Shown: piece by piece, positions 15,812-18,557 of the stretch
Numbering within the stretch: position 1 is the first letter of the stretch
Layout of the letters: the number at the start of each line of letters is the position of its first letter
Origin: an uncultured Porphyromonadaceae bacterium
Lineage (GTDB): Bacteria; Bacteroidota; Bacteroidia; Bacteroidales; Muribaculaceae
NCBI GenBank assembly: GCA_947174225.1
Contig: CAMWIF010000006.1
Coordinates: 1-18,557 of the forward strand
Length of the DNA stretch: 18,557 bases
Reading direction: 5' to 3'
Position numbers and translations under genes: made by a program
Notes under the pieces: model-generated
Database searches by the model: none
The model's input: only the letters and a program-made list of their open reading frames with translations
What the model was told of the DNA's origin: nothing

Positions 15812-17251
15812 CTAACTCCCCCACACTCTCCCTCCATTAAACACATACCTACCCTCGCAATCGCTGAAAAAGTCAAAGCCCGATTTATACTCCTCCTTCA
15901 TCTCTTCATTATCCCAGCCACGTTCCCCTTCCCGGCTGCACTCACTACGTGCCAAAGCTTCCGTACCCATATACACACCGAGTGCGTGAAACCTCATACC
16001 TCCCGCTTTGGCGTGGTTAATCAATCGCTTTGTCTCCTTACCAAGTTTATTCCATTGGAAATCCGACATAACAAGCAAGTCGGCACCCTCCAACATCTTC
16101 ACATAGTGACGGTAAGAGGGCGACATAGGCAACGTGTGAAACAAGAAATGGAAAAGCTTCCTCTCGTCGTTTCCCCCGGCATAAGAACGCGACAAAAACG
16201 ACAGGAATTTCTTACGTTGCATCCGAAGGTCGGTCAGCATAAAGAATGAGAGGGTATGCGAATAATTCACCACAAAAACCGGCCGCTTCTCACGCCCTGC
16301 GATTATGGCAATACACAACGCCAACCTTTTCGCGGCTATCTCCGGCTCACCTGCCATTGAACCGCTTGTATCAACACACATATAAATCGGTCCGTTATTC
16401 TTCACCTCGCGTTTCGTCGATGAAGAGGCGGAAGAGAAAAGTTGGAGCTGCTTGGTGACATAACGCCTGAAAAATATGGACTCCGTTTCCGCAGATGCCA
16501 ACATCGCAACCTCGTTGGGGAGGAGGCGGTTAAGGTCATTACCTACCATCACCCCCGTTATGTCGCTCTTCGAAGCGTGCTGAAACCGGCCCTTTATCAT
16601 CTTCGCATCCTCTCCGCAACGTCCAATCTTCCGCGCCAACTCTACAAGTGAAGGGTCAACTCTGTTAATATACTCTGTCTCCCTCCTCTCCCATTCGCTT
16701 TGAAGCCCTGACATCGAATCAGCGCCCCCGCCAAGCACTTCCCTTATGTCGGATGGAAGGTCAGGTTCAGGAGGGTCATCAGCATCGGTCTTATCCTTAA
16801 TTCCGAAACCGTAAGAAAACTCAGCGGTGGTATGGGTGGAGCTACCTGTGGTTTCATTCTCAAACATAAGCGATCCGCCCGTCGGCATCGTTTTGAGTCG
16901 CCGCACTATATCCTCCTGTTCAGCCTCAGTGAACGGAAGCATATGTTCCGACAACCACGAATTGAGAAAGTCCTCTTTCTTCCCTGTGCGCTGCTCTTCA
17001 TCAGTCCAGTCATCATCTGTAAGTGAATCTATAAAAGCACTTATTGAGGCTACGGAATAATCTTTCCAGAAGCCCTTATCCTCAAGAATAGCATAAAAAC
17101 GCGCGTCGCACACAATGTCGCGTATCATCTGATACACCGGTGTCTGTGCGCCTTTGATACTCTCAATCTGCTCCGGTAACTCCGTTTTCTTACCATTGCC
17201 AGAAGCTATGCCTATAGCCCTACGCAAATAGGTGATGTGTGACTTTTTCAT
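15812..17251 (-). CDS. viaA: ViaA-like VWA-domain protein, partner of the RavA-type AAA+ ATPase
   Basis: ViaA proteins pair with RavA ATPases; in Escherichia coli the pair acts near the inner membrane with respiratory complexes and affects aminoglycoside sensitivity. This 479-residue homologue has a helical N-terminal part (1-280) and a C-terminal von Willebrand A domain (about 285-475). The metal-site motif VDTSGSM gives Asp294, Ser296 and Ser298, and the later LLVMSDFQW gives Asp397. The third metal-site position, normally Thr in GGTD, reads GGND (Asn361). A low-complexity stretch (124-165, Ser/Thr/Gly then Asp/Pro) may be a flexible insert. The start lies 6 bp after the RavA-like stop with GGAG just upstream, so translation is probably coupled. 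There is no signal peptide, so it is cytoplasmic. The role in an anaerobic Bacteroidales cell is inferred only from the family. Confidence 0.85.
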   Translation of the reverse strand: MKKSHITYLRRAIGIASGNGKKTELPEQIESIKGAQTPVYQMIRDIVCDARFYAILEDKGFWKDYSVASISAFIDSLTDDDWTDEEQRTGKKEDFLNSWLSEHMLPFTEAEQEDIVRRLKTMPTGGSLMFENETTGSSTHTTAEFSYGFGIKDKTDADDPPEPDLPSDIREVLGGGADSMSGLQSEWERRETEYINRVDPSLVELARKIGRCGEDAKMIKGRFQHASKSDITGVMVGNDLNRLLPNEVAMLASAETESIFFRRYVTKQLQLFSSASSSTKREVKNNGPIYMCVDTSGSMAGEPEIAAKRLALCIAIIAGREKRPVFVVNYSHTLSFFMLTDLRMQRKKFLSFLSRSYAGGNDERKLFHFLFHTLPMSPSYRHYVKMLEGADLLVMSDFQWNKLGKETKRLINHAKAGGMRFHALGVYMGTEALARSECSREGERGWDNEEMKEEYKSGFDFFSDCEGRYVFNGGRVWGS

Positions 17252-17257
17252 ATCGGT

Positions 17258-18557
17258 CTACTCCATACTGTCAAATCGTCCCTTATACAGCCCGACGACA
17301 GCTTGTATAAACCTTGGAAGATCGGAAGAGGTAAGGAAGATATTGCTATTTATTGAAGCATACAGTTTGTTGGCAATCTCTCCCATCGAATCTCCCAAAT
17401 CGTGGAGAAAACTCGGATTAAGCTGCTCGTCGGAAACGGTGCGTAATGGATATACGAAATTATTAATGCTTATGTAGCCCTTTTTCGCCCAGCGCAACAC
17501 ATATTGTCCTTGTTGTCTCAGTATCACTCGCCCGTCGGCTGTTTCCGATCCGAAGAAAATGTCAGCCGGACTTTTCATAACCTTTTCATAATCGCCAATG
17601 GCTATTTTCATAGGGCTACCCTCAACTTGAATCACATAATGCTTTCCGTCGGGAGAATAAAGGCGTGTCGAGCTTACCTTCTGTGTGGAGGTGTGACGCT
17701 TATAACTTTTATACTGCTCCAGTGCCTCTCTGAACAAAACTGCTACCACCGTTTCCGCCACTATCTGCCTCACCACAGGTATGCCCTCTTCTTCATTCCA
17801 CAGAATATGGCATAAGAGAAGCACATCACTGAAATCTATCTCTCTCCTGCCATTTATATATGCTGAGGTACGCATCACACCAACCGCTTTCTTCCATCTA
17901 CGGTCTGACACATAATATTGACGGTTGGTCTCACTCACCTCACCAGTGACAATATCCTTCTCAGACATTTTCTCGTTCATCCTCTCCCGAATACGATAAA
18001 GAGTATCTAAAATCATATTCGGTACCCCTACTTTACCGCTCTCAACACGAATCCTCTTATACTCCTCAGCCGTTATCCGCATCTTCCTGCTTTCCATATG
18101 AGTCCCTCCATACTCCTCAGCAGTTATCGCCACCACCGAATTCAGTTGATTTTTCTCAGCGATGCCACGATTATTAGTTCTTCCTACCCCGGAATTTCGA
18201 GTATTTTTTTCCACATCATATTCGAAAGGCTCTCTTTCTATAATACCGGAATTTGACTGTATGGAGTTACTGGTTATAAGTTTGAAGAAATTATCGCGTG
18301 ACACTATCGGATTCACCACATAGCGTATCATAAAACGGTCCCACAACGCTTCAAGACCCTCATCTTTGGCAGGCAACTCGTTAGATGCGGCTATCACACC
18401 CTTCAACGGCAGCTTCATCTCGCGATTACCATTCAGGTAGATCTTTTCATTGAGAACGGTAAGCAGAGAATTTTGAATGGCGGGCCCGGCTTTCCAAATC
18501 TCATCAAGAAACACCACCTCCGCTTCCGGTAGATACCCCGTAGTGACACGCTCATAG
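17258..18557 (-). CDS. ravA: RavA-like MoxR-family AAA+ ATPase (5' end beyond the window)
   Basis: The frame is open to the right edge; 433 residues are visible, and the GTG at 18517 is internal. The Walker B segment LPEAEVVFLDEIWKAG and sensor-1 ASNELP, followed by LEALWDRFMIRYVV, match RavA closely. The lid region has YYVSDRRWKKAV and the alpha-helical FSDVLLLCHILW. Walker A lies outside the window. Between the core and lid is an Asn-rich linker of about 40 residues, then a 17-residue duplication. The C-terminal beta-rich part (around HYVIQVEGSP and RVILRQQGQYVL) occupies the position where E. coli RavA has the domain binding lysine decarboxylase; whether such a partner exists here is unknown. 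RavA-type ATPases are hexameric remodelling machines acting with the VWA protein encoded 6 bp downstream. Confidence 0.88.
   Translation of the reverse strand, partial: YERVTTGYLPEAEVVFLDEIWKAGPAIQNSLLTVLNEKIYLNGNREMKLPLKGVIAASNELPAKDEGLEALWDRFMIRYVVNPIVSRDNFFKLITSNSIQSNSGIIEREPFEYDVEKNTRNSGVGRTNNRGIAEKNQLNSVVAITAEEYGGTHMESRKMRITAEEYKRIRVESGKVGVPNMILDTLYRIRERMNEKMSEKDIVTGEVSETNRQYYVSDRRWKKAVGVMRTSAYINGRREIDFSDVLLLCHILWNEEEGIPVVRQIVAETVVAVLFREALEQYKSYKRHTSTQKVSSTRLYSPDGKHYVIQVEGSPMKIAIGDYEKVMKSPADIFFGSETADGRVILRQQGQYVLRWAKKGYISINNFVYPLRTVSDEQLNPSFLHDLGDSMGEIANKLYASINSNIFLTSSDLPRFIQAVVGLYKGRFDSME
18026..18127 (-). repeat. 51-bp tandem duplication within the RavA-like gene
   Basis: Two in-frame 51-bp units (18077-18127 and 18026-18076) encode 17-residue repeats that both begin ITAEEY and share 9 of 17 residues. 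At DNA level 35 of 51 positions match, with 17 of the first 18. The second unit, continuing into VGVP, aligns with the single ITxEEY-type segment of other RavA proteins, so the first unit is the extra copy. Confidence 0.7.

Noticed and set aside
18515..18517. GTG taken as the start of the RavA-like gene
   Set aside because: The residues before it continue the conserved RavA segment (GYLPEAEV just before the Walker B motif), so the start is beyond the right edge.
1..18557. tRNA, rRNA, CRISPR arrays, transposons or insertion sequences
   Set aside because: All sizeable gaps were read on both strands. No cloverleaf, regularly spaced repeat array, transposase frame or terminal inverted repeats with target duplication were seen.

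Overview
The window looks like a piece of a Bacteroidales chromosome (Bacteroidota). The evidence is an adjacent SusC/SusD-type pair, secreted glycoside hydrolases, a -7 box of the form TAnnTTTG upstream of genes, mostly weak Shine-Dalgarno signals, and short C-terminal tags of the kind common in Prevotella and Muribaculaceae proteins. The genus cannot be fixed from sequence reading alone; a gut Muribaculaceae-like or Prevotella-like origin is my inference.

Bases 1-9647 are glycan-utilisation genes. A left-truncated GH43-type glycosidase with a CBM6-like module reads rightward (1-1473). It converges on a leftward unit that runs, in transcription order, SusC-like transporter (9647-6390), SusD-like lipoprotein (6356-4248), a small secreted carbohydrate-binding-type protein (4159-3332) and a GH16 beta-glycanase with a ricin-like domain (3229-1595). 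Hairpins sit in the last two gaps of that unit and probably grade expression. The last two proteins share a C-terminal tag. GH16 plus GH43 would fit a beta-1,3-linked glucan or an arabinogalactan-type substrate, but the sequence does not decide this.

Bases 9648-10045 are a 398-bp divergent control region. It has candidate promoters in both directions and a repeated element, CTATGACATTT, present as a perfect inverted pair, a direct copy 21 bp away and further imperfect copies.

Bases 10046-15108 read rightward and form a likely three-gene operon. The first gene encodes an unusual membrane-anchored protein with a degenerate receiver domain (Glu at the phospho-Asp position) fused to an AraC-type DNA-binding domain, without a histidine kinase. 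The second encodes a cupin-type AraC regulator. The third encodes a large outer-membrane beta-barrel protein. The two regulators are the natural candidates for control of the divergent SusC/D operon.

Bases 15122-18557 read leftward and are housekeeping or stress-type genes: a RavA-like MoxR AAA+ ATPase (start beyond the right edge), a ViaA-like VWA-domain partner 6 bp downstream, and a GrpB-family protein. The RavA homologue carries an inserted Asn-rich linker and a 17-residue tandem duplication. No tRNA, rRNA, CRISPR array, transposase or insertion sequence was seen. The strongest candidate for something undescribed is the tethered pseudo-receiver/AraC regulator together with its repeated operator-like element.
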